Positions 37,632 through 49,289 of a stretch of DNA of 64,000 nt are shown piece by piece. The position numbers and the translations under genes are program-made. Source of the DNA: Stromatinia cepivora (lineage: Eukaryota > Ascomycota > Leotiomycetes > Helotiales > Sclerotiniaceae); NCBI GenBank assembly GCA_014898415.1, contig RCTD01000002.1, positions 372,001 to 436,000 on the forward strand. The letters are read 5' to 3'. Under the pieces are notes generated by a model that saw nothing but the letters and a program-made list of their open reading frames with translations, searched no databases and had not been told where the DNA came from. Position 1 is the stretch's first letter. Each line of letters opens with the position of its first letter.

Positions 37632-40086
37632 AATATTAATACGATTTTTGATATAAATATTATATTTTATAATTTCGTTCTAAAATTTTAATAGTAATTC
37701 AATTTCTTTTAATATTGTTTTTATATTTATCTTTATAATTCTTATATTCTGTTTTGCAATTTCGTTTTGATATAAAAAGATAATTATTATAATTTTGGAT
37801 TGTATATTTAATAATTATTTCTAAATAATTTATAAAAATTCTGATATATTGTTAATTTTGATTATAATAATTTTTTCTTTAATAATTAATTCCATTTCCT
37901 TTTTTCAAATTTTCAATATTTGAATTGTATTATCTTTTTGTTTAAATGATATAATCTAATTTACTTTTATATAATTATCAATAATCAATATAAAATAACA
38001 ATTCCTTTAAATCGATTTTGAAAATGATTTTGTAATATCGAAATATATAAATTCAAGTTTCTTTGATTTATATAGATTCAATTGTTTTGGAATACAATTG
38101 ATCATTTTGATAAATATATACACTTTATAAATATCTAATTCAATTAAGACTTTTATTGATTTAATTATATTGGATATTTTGTATAGATTCTTGATCTTAT
38201 CTAAATCTAAATAATTGAATCTTTAATATCATAATAAATATCTCTTTTTCTTTTTGAATATTAATTCGTTATCAATATCTTTGATACCATTAATTATCTT
38301 TAAAGAAAAATCTTTTTTTTAATCATTTTGATATATATTCGAATAAAGAGTTGTATCCTTATATTCTTTAATTATATATAAAACCATATATATTCCATTT
38401 TGTATTCTAATATAAATAACTTTCTTATTGTTCTTTTTGAAATATATATAATAAAAATTGAATTCCTTTTGTAATTTTGTTTTACAAATTCTTTTTTTTA
38501 ATAACAAATTTACTTTTAGTTTTGGTATATATAATATATTTGAAAATAGTATCTTAGAATTATCTTTATGAATTATATTTATTAAATTTCAATAGTAATA
38601 ATATATTATTTCTTTATTAATCTTTATTCTTTGTTTAATAATAGGATTTATTAATCTAAATAATAAAGATTGATTAGATATATATAAAGAAGTATCTATA
38701 TTGATATATTATTTGTTAGGGAAAGTTTTATTAATAGTTTTTTTTATCAAATTGTAATCTTTTTTTATTATATTCTTAATATTGAAATTTGATTTAGAGA
38801 TATTATTAATAAAGTATATTTGACCTTTTTTATTGAAATAGATTTTCTTTAAATTTAATGATCTTTTTCTTTTTTGATAATAAAGATAATTGTAAAAGAG
38901 TTTATTGATTTATATTAAATACAAGCAATTTCGTATATAATGATTTTCTTTTTGATATAAATCGTAAATATTGTTTAAGATCTCAAAATCTGATTTTTGA
39001 TATTGAGAAATATATTTAAATCCTTTTGTAATTTATATTCATTTTGATACATTTTTAAAATGAAATTCTTTAATTTGTTAATGCTTGATCTTTTTATCGA
39101 TATTAAAATTGATTTGAATATTCAATATATTTATTATTTTTTAATAATCAATTAAAAGATTATATATTAAAATCAAAAACGAAATAATATCTTGATATAC
39201 TAATCAATAATTTTCGTTTACAATCCCTAATTTCCTTTTATACTTTTTCAATTTATTTTAAACTTCGATAATGATTATATTGAAATGAATATCAGATTGA
39301 AATTTGAAGTTCTGGATTATTATTATATATATATTAATTATGATTATATTGATTTTGGTATATTTCGATTTAAGATATCTCCAGAATATATATATTATTG
39401 AATATTCGTTAATAAGGGTTTTATTGTTATTATTAAATATTATACAAATATATGATAATATATTCGTTTTGTTTTTTAAATATTCCGATTTCAATTCGAT
39501 ATTGTAATATATATGATCATTGATCTTATAAGCCAATACTATATTGAATTCTATAATCTATATATATTCATTTAATATTTAATCAATTATATAAAACTAT
39601 TCTTTCCTTTTCAATTATATCTTTGTTTGTTTGAATTATTATTTATAATTATTTTAATCGAATTTTAAAGAATTATTTGATTCTAATATTGTGAAGGTTT
39701 TTTATTATTTGATGGATATCGAAAATAGTTTTCAGGTTTTTAAGATAATCTTAAAAAATGTATAGTAAATAGATTCAGAATAATAAAGAAATATAAAAAT
39801 AAAACAATAAAAAATTCATAAAATTATATTATAATATGTTTTCTTATAGTTATACGAATTTGTTTTTCGCTTTTGTTATAATTCTGTATCAACGTTGTGC
39901 AGATTGTTTTCCATTCTGATTTATAATATTATGAATTATAAATTGTATTGTTATATTTTAATTCTGTTTTGATGATATTATATAAAAATTCTGATTTTCA
40001 TTTTGTTTTATCTTTATTAGTTATATTAATCCTTTCTCGATTTGCTTTACTTTTTAATCACTATTGTATAATCGGATCTCATAATT
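37632..40086 (-). pseudogene. Copia-1 B gag and integrase half
   Basis: Continuation of 29456-32144: gag at 39536-39258 (INDHIYYNIELKSEYLK), the pre-integrase segment around 38507-38319, and the integrase core to 37632. It is more heavily mutated than the same region of D. The leader carries the palindrome site at 39739-39755. Confidence 0.87.
39739..39755. repeat. TTTAAGANNNTCTTAAA palindrome, Copia-1 leader site (B)
   Basis: Exact 17-bp palindrome about 330 bp inside the 5' LTR, orthologous to 13118-13134. Confidence 0.8.
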
Positions 40087-40252
40087 TGTTAATTTTTGAT
40101 ATAAAAAGTAATAATATTGTTGATTATATAGATTGAATTAAGGATCTATAATTCTAATAGGAATAGAATTGAGGTTATCCCCAAATATGGTCTGTGCACC
40201 ATTGTAATCACGTGATCTCAATTCTAATCCTATGATGGCCTCATTTCCAACA
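40087..40252 (-). repeat. Copia-1 B 5' LTR
   Basis: 166 bp, ends CATTTCCAACA, followed by the ATAAT duplication. The adjacent CTCATAATT (40078-40086) is a primer site close to the unmutated form. Confidence 0.92.
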
Positions 40253-40257
40253 ATAAT

Positions 40258-40903
40258 CGAATTAATAATCTTTTATAATAAAATAATAAATTTTATCAAA
40301 TTAAAAGAGATTATAATAATAATAATATCTCTACTCTTTTTATTTAAAGCTATTTGATTATATTCAAAAAAGAAATCAATTAAGAATATTAATAAATATC
40401 CAATCATTTGTTTAACAAATTCCTTTAAGTTTGAAAGTATATTTGTATCTTATAAAATTACAATATTTGTTTTTGTTATTACAATAACGATATAATATTT
40501 ATTAATTTCGTTTTTTTTAATTAGATATTAAAGGTTTCAATATAATCCTTTTCCTTTCTTTAATATATTTCGTTTAATATAATCTTTTATTATTTCGATA
40601 ATTATTGGTAAAAGGGCTTTAGGGGATACAAAACCAGAAATTTGCTAAACTTTATATAATATTGTTTTGATAATCTATAATGGAGTAATTGAAGGTTTAA
40701 CATTACTAGTTTTAGTTTAATCAAAAGCTAATATTGCTTTTCGATTTTGCAATAATATAAAAAGAAGTTCTTTTTCATATTTCTAAAGTATATTTTTAAT
40801 ATTTAATAATATTAAATGTTTTTGTATTAATCAGAAACTTTTAGATTTGATATCGAAATGTAATATCAAATATTTCGAAAAGGAATTTGATAATTGATAT
40901 TTA
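40258..40903 (-). pseudogene. Gypsy A RT N-terminal part and start of the protease-RT linker
   Basis: Matches 47475-48120 of Gypsy B base for base apart from transitions (shared GAATTAGTAATC / TTATCAAATTAAAA landmarks and TTGATAATTGATATTTA at the right end). It is cut at 40904 by the LTR of Copia-1 E. The upstream linker, protease and gag are displaced beyond the window. Confidence 0.82.
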
Positions 40904-41014
40904 TGTTAACTTTTGGTGCAGGAAGTAGTAGTATTGTTGACTATATAGATTGAACTAAGGATTTATAATTCTAATAAAAATAGAATTGAGATTATCCCCA
41001 AATATGATTTGTAT

Positions 41015-41305
41015 TGTGAAAGAGGTAGGTCGAGATACGTGCGTCCCGATAGCACGCTGCGAGGGGAAATGGGAATTGGAACTGATCAGATTATATTGTA
41101 GAAGCTTCAAATAGTAGAATTAGTAGGTTTAGATAATGATTTGGATTGTATACAAATGGGGTACAAAAAGATTAATAGAAAATAATTGATTTCCTTTAAG
41201 GAAAAAGGAGCAGAGTTTTCTCTTATATCTAATTACGAAAAGTTATATGATTATATAATTACAAACTAGCTATATATTAAACTTTGATACCCCAACTTTC
41301 TCATA
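41015..41305 (-). repeat. Gypsy B 3' LTR
   Basis: 291 bp; starts TGTGAAAGAGGTAGGTCGAG, ends CTTTCTCATA. The second LTR of the element, the Gypsy A LTR and the solo LTR align over their whole length. Confidence 0.94.
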
Positions 41306-41320
41306 CCCTTCCCTTCCCTG
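41306..41320 (-). promoter_or_regulatory. Gypsy B polypurine tract
   Basis: Plus strand CCCTTCCCTTCCCTG, a 15-base minus-strand purine run directly upstream of the 3' LTR. Plus-strand priming site; it confirms minus orientation. Confidence 0.85.
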
Positions 41321-41439
41321 AAATATATGTTCTACCTGGCCTTAGGACAACTACAAAAAGTAAAAACCAAAAAGATCAAAAGATAATTAGGTTAGGGAAA
41401 GTTAATTAAAGTATTAGCAAATTAAGGCAATGAATAATT

Positions 41440-41456
41440 TTTAAGATCATCTTAAA
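41440..41456. repeat. TTTAAGANNNTCTTAAA palindrome, Gypsy B site near 3' LTR
   Basis: Exact 17-bp palindrome (TTTAAGATCATCTTAAA) 135 bp inside the 3' LTR, within the end of the third ORF. The Gypsy A counterpart near 22504 is degraded. Confidence 0.8.
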
Positions 41457-43590
41457 AAAACAGTATACTCCAAATTCTTATTGATCCAAATCTACTTTTA
41501 TCATTTTTTTACCAAATTCGATAAAAATTTCAAATTCCTGAAAAGTATTTTTATTGTCCTCTCTATCTCTAGCTTTTCTTGGATATTTAATCGGATACCT
41601 TGCAATAGATTTTATACTTGTAATCAGACTTTTTGATAATTTCTGAATACAATTTGAATAACAAATAAGGACTTTTGATATTACAGGTTCTTATCCAGTA
41701 TTGGAGGGGTGATTCTTTTTTTTACTGTTAGATTTTGCAGAAAGCTTCCTTGCTGGAGGGCGATTCATCTGTTCTTTATCTGATTTATGATCCGCATTAA
41801 GAACTGAAACAGTACCTTGTATTCCAGAAAATCCAGTTGGGGATGGATTGGATGGCGTTGCAGATTAATTCTAAATCGATTCTCACCCCGTAACTTCTTT
41901 TCCTTTTTTAATAAGCTTCTTTGGCATAAATTGAGGTTTTCTAGAAGAGAACTTTTTACCAATTAAATTCATGATCTCCTAATTGCTAGCGTTTTCCCTA
42001 TCAAGGAATTCATCATTTTCGAAGTCCTTATCGCAAAGAGCTTCTTGCCTCTGTAAAGATGTATCATAACCTGCAAATAATGATCGATCTTTCTATTGCT
42101 TTTCCTTGTCTTGAAACACTTCAAATTAGATGGCCAGATCCGTCATTGCAAGATTACGCCATCGTTTATACCAAAGTTCGAATTCATTATCATTAGCTTC
42201 GAACAATCTGTTTGCTATTCCCTTTATAATATTAGAATCCCAAGATAAATATCCTAAAAGGGTTATAAAAAGATGATCTTGTGGGACAAAATTGATATTA
42301 AAAGAAAAGGATCAGGGGATATAAAGGTTTTCTTTATTAAATTTGTTTAATTTAAAAGAGACAATCTAATTTTGGAGAGATCTCCGAAGGTTTTTGTAAG
42401 AGTTATTATCCTCTATATTCTTTTTATTCGAAATTATAACTAAATAAAAAATCAGTACTAAAATCGATCCACGAAATCCAGAAAAACTGGTATATCTCAA
42501 AATAGTATTTGGTCGAATTACAACTACTCAGAATTCAAATCTAATCAGGATCCTTCAACGAAATTGATTTTCTTATTCGACCTTTTGGAAAGCTTTCCTT
42601 TTTATTATTCAATCAAAATTATATCATAATTGATAAATGAAAAAATACTTTTTTAGAAATTCCCGAATTAAATTATCATTGTTATTCAATTTATGAGAAA
42701 TAAGGATTTGATATTCTTTATAAAAGCTTTTAATCGATTCCCCTGATTTAAAAAGATTGATTACAATAATCATTTTTTTTGAAGCTTTTTCTTGTTTGCC
42801 TTTAAAAGTTAAATAGAAAAGGTTAAAGAAGGAATAACAAAGATTAAATTTTTTATTATAATTAGGAAAATGTAATATAGGTAAAGGTATCGATACAAGG
42901 CGGAATTCTTTATCCTTTTGAATATAAATAATGATACATTATAAAGTAGGATTGTATTTTAAAAGGAATTGAATGATCGAAAAATAGTAATTCAGGAATG
43001 GGCTTCCTTTAAAAACTCCGCAGAAATACTATTCGTAGACAGTAAGAATATTTTCGTAAATATTTTGTAAATCGAACCTATCTTTTTGTTCGAAGATATA
43101 TTGAAACGAAGGGATATACAGGGTAAATTAGTTCTCAAAGGATTCTCTGTTTGGTGATTCTAATAAAAGAAGATTATCTTTGAGAGTTTTGTTAGAGTTA
43201 GGGGAATAAAAGCTTCTTATTAAGCTGAATCGATTAGGGCTGAGGGTTTGCTTTGATTATTTCAGAGTTAAGGATTAATACAGATAGAATCAAGAGTAGA
43301 ATGTTTTTGTTAACCTTATTTTGTTAATATATTCTCGGTTCCTAATAACAATAATCAATCTGTTTTATAGTTTTTTAACCGAAATATATTTCGACTTTAA
43401 ATCAAGGAGTTTTGTTAGGGTATACAAATGATATATATATAAAATATCCACAATAATTTGCTCTTTCAATAATACAACAATTTTCCATTCTACTTGATTA
43501 GTAATATATCCATTGTTTATTAAAGAGTACCATTCCTTTTCAAACTGGTAGTTTAAATTGTAAAAGCAATTTTTCAGTTTCTGTAAAGAA

Positions 43591-43607
43591 TTTAAGACTA
43601 TCTTAAA
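43591..43607. repeat. TTTAAGANNNTCTTAAA palindrome, Gypsy B third-ORF site
   Basis: Exact 17-bp palindrome (TTTAAGACTATCTTAAA). On the minus strand it encodes NFKIVLNS. Confidence 0.8.
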
Positions 43608-46420
43608 ATTATCGGAGGCTGAATCGTCATCATCTGAAACAAACTCAATATTGTAATCAATTGTATAATAATAAAATACAAATCTGTTCAGAATAGATGG
43701 ATGAAAAGAGGCTTTTTTCGAAAGATCAAAATGATAACCTTTCTTTTCTCATTTATTGATATTCGCAATTACAAACTCCGAAATTGGTACAATCGCTTGG
43801 GAATAGAGAAATCGGCGTATACAAAGGGTATCTAGTATAGCAATTACTTTCAATCGTTCCTCAGTATTAGATTCCTTTTTATCATCATCATCGTTGAAGG
43901 GTATCAGGACAGTTTCTGTGGTAGTCATTGTACGGATAAACTTATCCCTTTGTTGAACTTCAAAGGGGTTTTCGTCTTCACGATATTCTCTCAGAAATCT
44001 AAAATTATCGAAAATAAATTTACAAATTCTAAGGATAGGATTTTATATAAAATTGTAAGGGAAAGGTATCCAATCTTTCTTATTCTTTATATCGATTTTT
44101 GTAATAAATCTATATATAATATAGAAATCTGTAGGGCTATACTTTTTGATTTCCTTACCTTTTTTTCATACAAAGCGTTCAACCATATATCTATTCAGAA
44201 ATTTTATAAGGATTTGAGGGCTGAAATAAGAGATATAATAGGCTATATCTGTTTTTATTGAAATATTATTTAAATTTATATTTTCTGATTAGAAATAAGT
44301 AAGAACTTTTTCTTAAACGATTATCCAAATTCTTTTGAGATTTTTAAGACTTTTTCTAACTTTATTATAGTGCTGTTCGATAAATTAAATTGTATTGTTA
44401 TTTTTAACAAAATAATCAACCTTGAAAAAATCAATTGTTTTATAGAACTTCTGATCTTTAATTCAATCTCTTATTTCATTTACAAAATTTCCAATAAAAT
44501 CAATAATACTTATAGAGTAATTGAGCCATTACTTAAGAATATTATATTTTTCCTTAACTTTAAGAGTTTCAATGAATACGAATACTTCGATTTCGCTACT
44601 AAAGGAATGATTCTTGTATCGGATAAGAAAAAGGGTATTATTACTAATAGAACGGGAGGCCATAATTTGACTAGATCCTTCTTTAGATATTATATCAAAA
44701 CTTAAATAAAAGCTTATATAAATAATAAAATGAATATACATAAAGAATTGATAACTTCAAATCAAATTATTAAAAAGAATAGATTTAAAAAGAAAATATT
44801 GAATTATTCAAGTATTGTTCAGGAATTGTTCGTAAATTGTTCAAAAACGAGGTTGATAATATAATAAGTTTTTTCAAAAAGAATTCAAATACCCTTCTCC
44901 TCTTAAAGATTATAAAACTTTCCTTATCGAATTTTTTAATTGGTGATCAAAAGCTTATGACAACAATTCCTCTTCAACTTATTGCATTTGTTTTCTTTTT
45001 TCTAATTCTATATCATCTTATAATTAAACAAAGAATAATTCTTAATTATTTGTTATCTTTTATTTGAAAAATTATGGATACCTAGAAACTCGATTCTTTT
45101 AATCTATTCATTTATGTAAATCTTTAGAATTGTTATTTACAAAAAGATCTGAGTATAAAATATATTTCTTGAAACGGATGTCTGTATAAATTCCATCAAA
45201 CAAAATACCATCCATTTCTTCAAAGATATATATAAAAAGATCCTCCAATTTCTTTGTCACTTTATAAAATCCATATTATTTGAAAGCAAATTTTGTGTTG
45301 CGAGATATGTCGATTTTTGATCAAAGATTGTGGTGTAGAACTATATCTCCAGCTCGAATATTTTTATTTAATATTTTGTGATCGAGATTATATCGAAATT
45401 TACCATCTTCTTTATAACATTGTTTGTAAAGGATTGCTTTTTCAATATCTTTATTTAATATTTTTAATTATTATACTCTAATGATCAATAAATCTTCCTG
45501 GATTCGTATACTTTCCCAATCAAGGATCCTTCAAATTGTATATGTAATTTCAAAAGATAATATAATTTTCCATTTATAAATCAATTCAAATAATATTTTG
45601 TTTGTTGATTTATAAATTGAGATATAATCAATGAATAATACTATTTCCAATTATTCAGATTATTTACATTTTCCTTGTAATAAACGGGAAAATACTTCCG
45701 CGATAAGATAATGATTTCTTTCTATTATTCCATTGATTTATGGGTGATAGATTGATATCTTGATTTTATTGATTCTGTACTTTTCGTAATAAGTAAATAC
45801 AGTATCTTTATTCTCAAGTCTTTTATTTACAATGATTTCTTCAAAAAGACTATAATGATAGATTATTTTATAAAGAAATTTGGCAACTACTTCCAAAATA
45901 GCATTTTGTAAAGCTTTAACTTTTATTTAATTATTTAAATCTTCTTATAAAATAACAAAGTATTTGAATTTATAATCGTTAAGTATTTTTGTAATATTTA
46001 TATCAATTTTATACTAAATACTTGAAGTCTAAATAATAATCATTAATTCATTTATTTGTTTGAACAATCTGAATTGATAAACAGAATAAGAAGTCACCCA
46101 ATTTTTCATATCCTTGTATATCCCATTCCATCAATAACAATTATATATTTTAGTATATGATAATTCTAAACCCTTATGATCCAATTCTTCATATATTCGA
46201 ATCATAATTTTTGTCTTTTCGATTAAATCGTTATCTGCTATTATATAAATAGAAGATAATCCGTCTTTTTAGATTTTGAATAAACAACAATCCCTTATAT
46301 AGAAGTTGAAAGTTTTCTTTTTGAAAGTTTACTAATCCTTTATTAATATATTTTTAGATCTTTATAATGTAATAATATATTGAATAATTATTTATATCCT
46401 TTTATTTCTACCTTCCAAAA

Positions 46421-46437
46421 TTTAAAACGATCTTAAA
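46421..46437. repeat. palindrome motif in Gypsy B RNase H (one mismatch)
   Basis: TTTAAAACGATCTTAAA. Here the pol frame reads it as ILRSF, a different phase from the linker and third-ORF sites, so conservation is not for a peptide. Confidence 0.65.
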
Positions 46438-48451
46438 ATTTTAAAGTTATTTATATTTACTATTAAATCTATCCGCAACGAATTCAAATCTACGATAATC
46501 GAATCATCAATATTTTTTTTATATTCTTTATCAATATCATTTAAAGCAATTTGCAATCATTGTGACAGGATATTTATAATAATATTTTTGTTTCCAGAAA
46601 TATATCTGATATTAAAATCGAAAAGTTTAATCCAAACAATCCATTTTATAACCAAAATACCAAATAGATTTGTAATTATTTTATTTAACTAAATTACAAA
46701 TATATTTGTATCAATTTCTAAAAGAAAATGAATATTATAAAGATCTCTTTTGCATTTTTATAAAACTTTGAATACTCCCCTGTATTCTTTCTTAATAATA
46801 TCATAATTCTGTTCAATATAATTTTATATACCATTTTTATACCTAGCAACAATACGAAACTTATTATTATATATTTGATCTAAAACAGCTCCCCATCCTA
46901 TCAAACTAATATCGATAGTGAATACAATGATTCTGGTTTCAAATAAATAAATCAATAGAAAAAAAATTAGGGCCAAAATTAATTTGTCTTTTAACAAAAT
47001 CATTACAGCATTATAATTAACGATTCAAATAAATTCTATATCTTTCTTCAATAATACATAAAGAAGCTCTATAATAATAACGAAATTCTCTACCCAAAAT
47101 CGATAGAAGATATATATTCTAAAGAATATTCTAACTTTATAATCGTTCGAACAAAATGGTCATTTAAGTATCTTGATGATTTTGATAATATCAGGATTTC
47201 TTCCTTCAGAATTGATATAATAATCTACGATTCGGATTTTATTGTAATACCATTTAAATTTGATATTGATAATATATTTTATATACTTAATGCATTCCAT
47301 TATAACATTTAGATTTTTCAAATACTCGATAACGAACTTCCTTAATCCAAATTCAACTTTAATTTCATTATATCGAATTCTAGGATCCTTAATTTTAATA
47401 TCATCCAAATAAAATATAGCAACATTAGATATAATATTTTATAATATTTTTGATATAATCCTTACAAATTGAATAATCGAATTAGTAACTCTTTATAATA
47501 GAATAATGAATTTTATCAAATTAAAAAGGATTATAATAATAATGATATCTTTATTTTTCTTATTTAAAAATATTTAATTATATTTAAAAAAAAAAATCAA
47601 TTAAAAATGTTAATAAGTATTTAATCATTTATTTAATAAATTTCTTTAAATTTGGAAATATATTTATATCTCGTAGGGTTACAATATTTGCTTTTATCAT
47701 TATAATAACAATGCGATATTTGCCAGTTTCACTTTTTTTAACTAAATACCAAGGGTTTTGATATAATCCTTCTCCTTTTTCTAATATATCTTATTTAATA
47801 TAATCTTTTATCATTTCGATAATTATTAATAAAAAGGCTTTAGGGAGTATAAAATCAAGAATTTACCAGATTTTATATAATATTGTCTTGATAATTTATG
47901 GTAAAGCAATTAAAGATTTAATATTGCCAACTTTCGTTCAATCAAAAGTTAACGCTGCTTTTCGATTCTGTAATAATACAAAAAGAAATTCCTTTTCATA
48001 CTTTCAAAATATATCTCCGATATCTAATAATACTAAACATTCTTATATCAATCGAAAACCTTCAGGTTTGATATCGAAGTGTAATATCAAATACTTCGAA
48101 AAAGGACCTGATAATTGATATTTAGGGTGTTTTATATATTCCAATTCTAGCCAATTAGAATCACTTCCTGGGATTTCTTTATCGATATACTCTATTTCGT
48201 TTGAGGGTTTTATCTTATCCTCCTTTTTCTTATATGCATTGTTAATCAAAACAAGAATTTCGGATTTGATATCGATTAGTTTCTCCTAGGCATCATTTTC
48301 TGCTCTAAATTCTTCTAAATCGAGGTGAATACTATTAGCAATAAAGTATTCCTGAAATCCCTCTAATTCCAAATCTTCAATATTATCAAATATATCTTCG
48401 ATATCAAAATCAAGATCAATTCGAACAATATCCATGCTAAATTTTATAGAA

Positions 48452-48468
48452 TTTAAGATTGTCTTAAA
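48452..48468. repeat. TTTAAGANNNTCTTAAA palindrome, Gypsy B protease-RT linker site
   Basis: Exact 17-bp palindrome (TTTAAGATTGTCTTAAA); minus strand reads NFKTILNS in the pol frame. Confidence 0.8.
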
Positions 48469-49289
48469 ATTTGGGATGTCAATTAGAAATTCTGGGAAAT
48501 AATTTTTAACAAATTCTTTAAATTTCCCTTCACTCTTAATAATATCTAGGATTTTTAGAAAATCATTAATACAATCCCTAGAATTTACACCGTTTATTCT
48601 TTTCCCAACTTTTCAAGATCAGCCTTTATAATATCTACTTTACATTTTGATCCAGTCGCTCAACAACCAGCCCTATTAACACCATTATCATCAATAACCC
48701 ATATAATTTATTCATCTCCTTTATATTCAAAATCGATCTTTCTTATAAATAGATATAGTATCCCTAGTAGTAATAAATCTTTAACATTATTTAAGATAAA
48801 GATATCAACGATATTCTTAATTCCTTTAAAATTGATTTCTATATCTTTAATCAATCCATATAAAATAATAGTATTTCTATCAGAAGTAATCATTATCGCT
48901 TTATATTCGTATATTATAAATCCTAATTCTTTTGTAATTTCCAGATTTATTATATTGATTATCGATCCTGAATCGATAATATTATTAATCTTGATATTTT
49001 TATTTGTAAGGGTTATAATAATAATAGGTATATTGTATATTTCTTTTGATTAATAATTAAAGGAAATATTTAAATAATTAATAACTATTAAGATTGTTGT
49101 AATTTTTTCGATAGAAATTTCTGAATTTTGAAAAACTTTTTTCATTCTTTGATATTTACGATTAATACTTTCTTGAGAATTTGTTTAAAAAGATTTGATA
49201 TATATATGAAAACAATCCTAATTATTATCAGGATTTCGATTTTGCAAATCCGTTCCAAAATTTCTATCAAGGATTCTATAGTATAAATA

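Larger units (their letters stand above)
29290..40252 (-). mobile_element. Copia-1 B, split by nested Copia-1 D
   Basis: Minus-strand Copia-1 with LTRs 29290-29455 and 40087-40252 and a perfect target duplication ATAAT (29285-29289 and 40253-40257) in the RT of Gypsy A. Its halves 29456-32144 and 37632-40086 join across Copia-1 D. Without D and the duplicated GAATC it is 5,476 bp, within a few bases of A and D, so it was complete when D inserted. Confidence 0.95.
22080..40903 (-). mobile_element. Gypsy A, interrupted Ty3/Gypsy element (3' LTR to RT)
   Basis: Minus-strand element homologous to Gypsy B. In order from its 3' end it has the LTR 22080-22371, third ORF 22372-25728, a truncated integrase end to about 26430, RNase H and RT (26432-27399, 29080-29284, 40258-40903). 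It is split by the gag-only element (27400-29074) and Copia-1 B (29290-40252), and cut at 40904 by Copia-1 E. Its protease, gag and 5' LTR are not in the window. About 930 bp covering most of integrase is missing compared with copy B. The 4 bp before it are ATAT, matching the 4-bp duplication type of this family. Confidence 0.9.
41306..44663 (-). pseudogene. Gypsy B third ORF (~1,118 codons) between integrase and 3' LTR, function unknown
   Basis: One minus-strand frame runs from ATG 44663-44661 (MASRSISNN) to the LTR border, where the stop would overlap the first LTR bases. By eye it has about 30 in-frame stops, all one C-to-T or G-to-A step from CAA, CAG, CGA or TGG; about a hundred would be expected by chance at this base composition. 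Features: a DDDDKKE acidic cluster near residue 240, a Lys-rich middle, a Trp-rich stretch (FELWYKRWRNLAMTDLAI), a Pro/Ser/Lys-rich tract (NRPPARKLSAKSNSKKK), and a hydrophobic run FWFLLFVVVL near the C-terminus. I recognise no domain. Gypsy A keeps the same frame in part. Env-like, accessory gag-like or captured host gene are all open possibilities. Confidence 0.65.

Noticed and set aside
43950..44705. Separate plus-strand gene inside Gypsy B
   Set aside because: It is codon-aligned antisense to the longer minus-strand third ORF, shorter, and against the element's transcription direction. Kept only as an open question in the findings.
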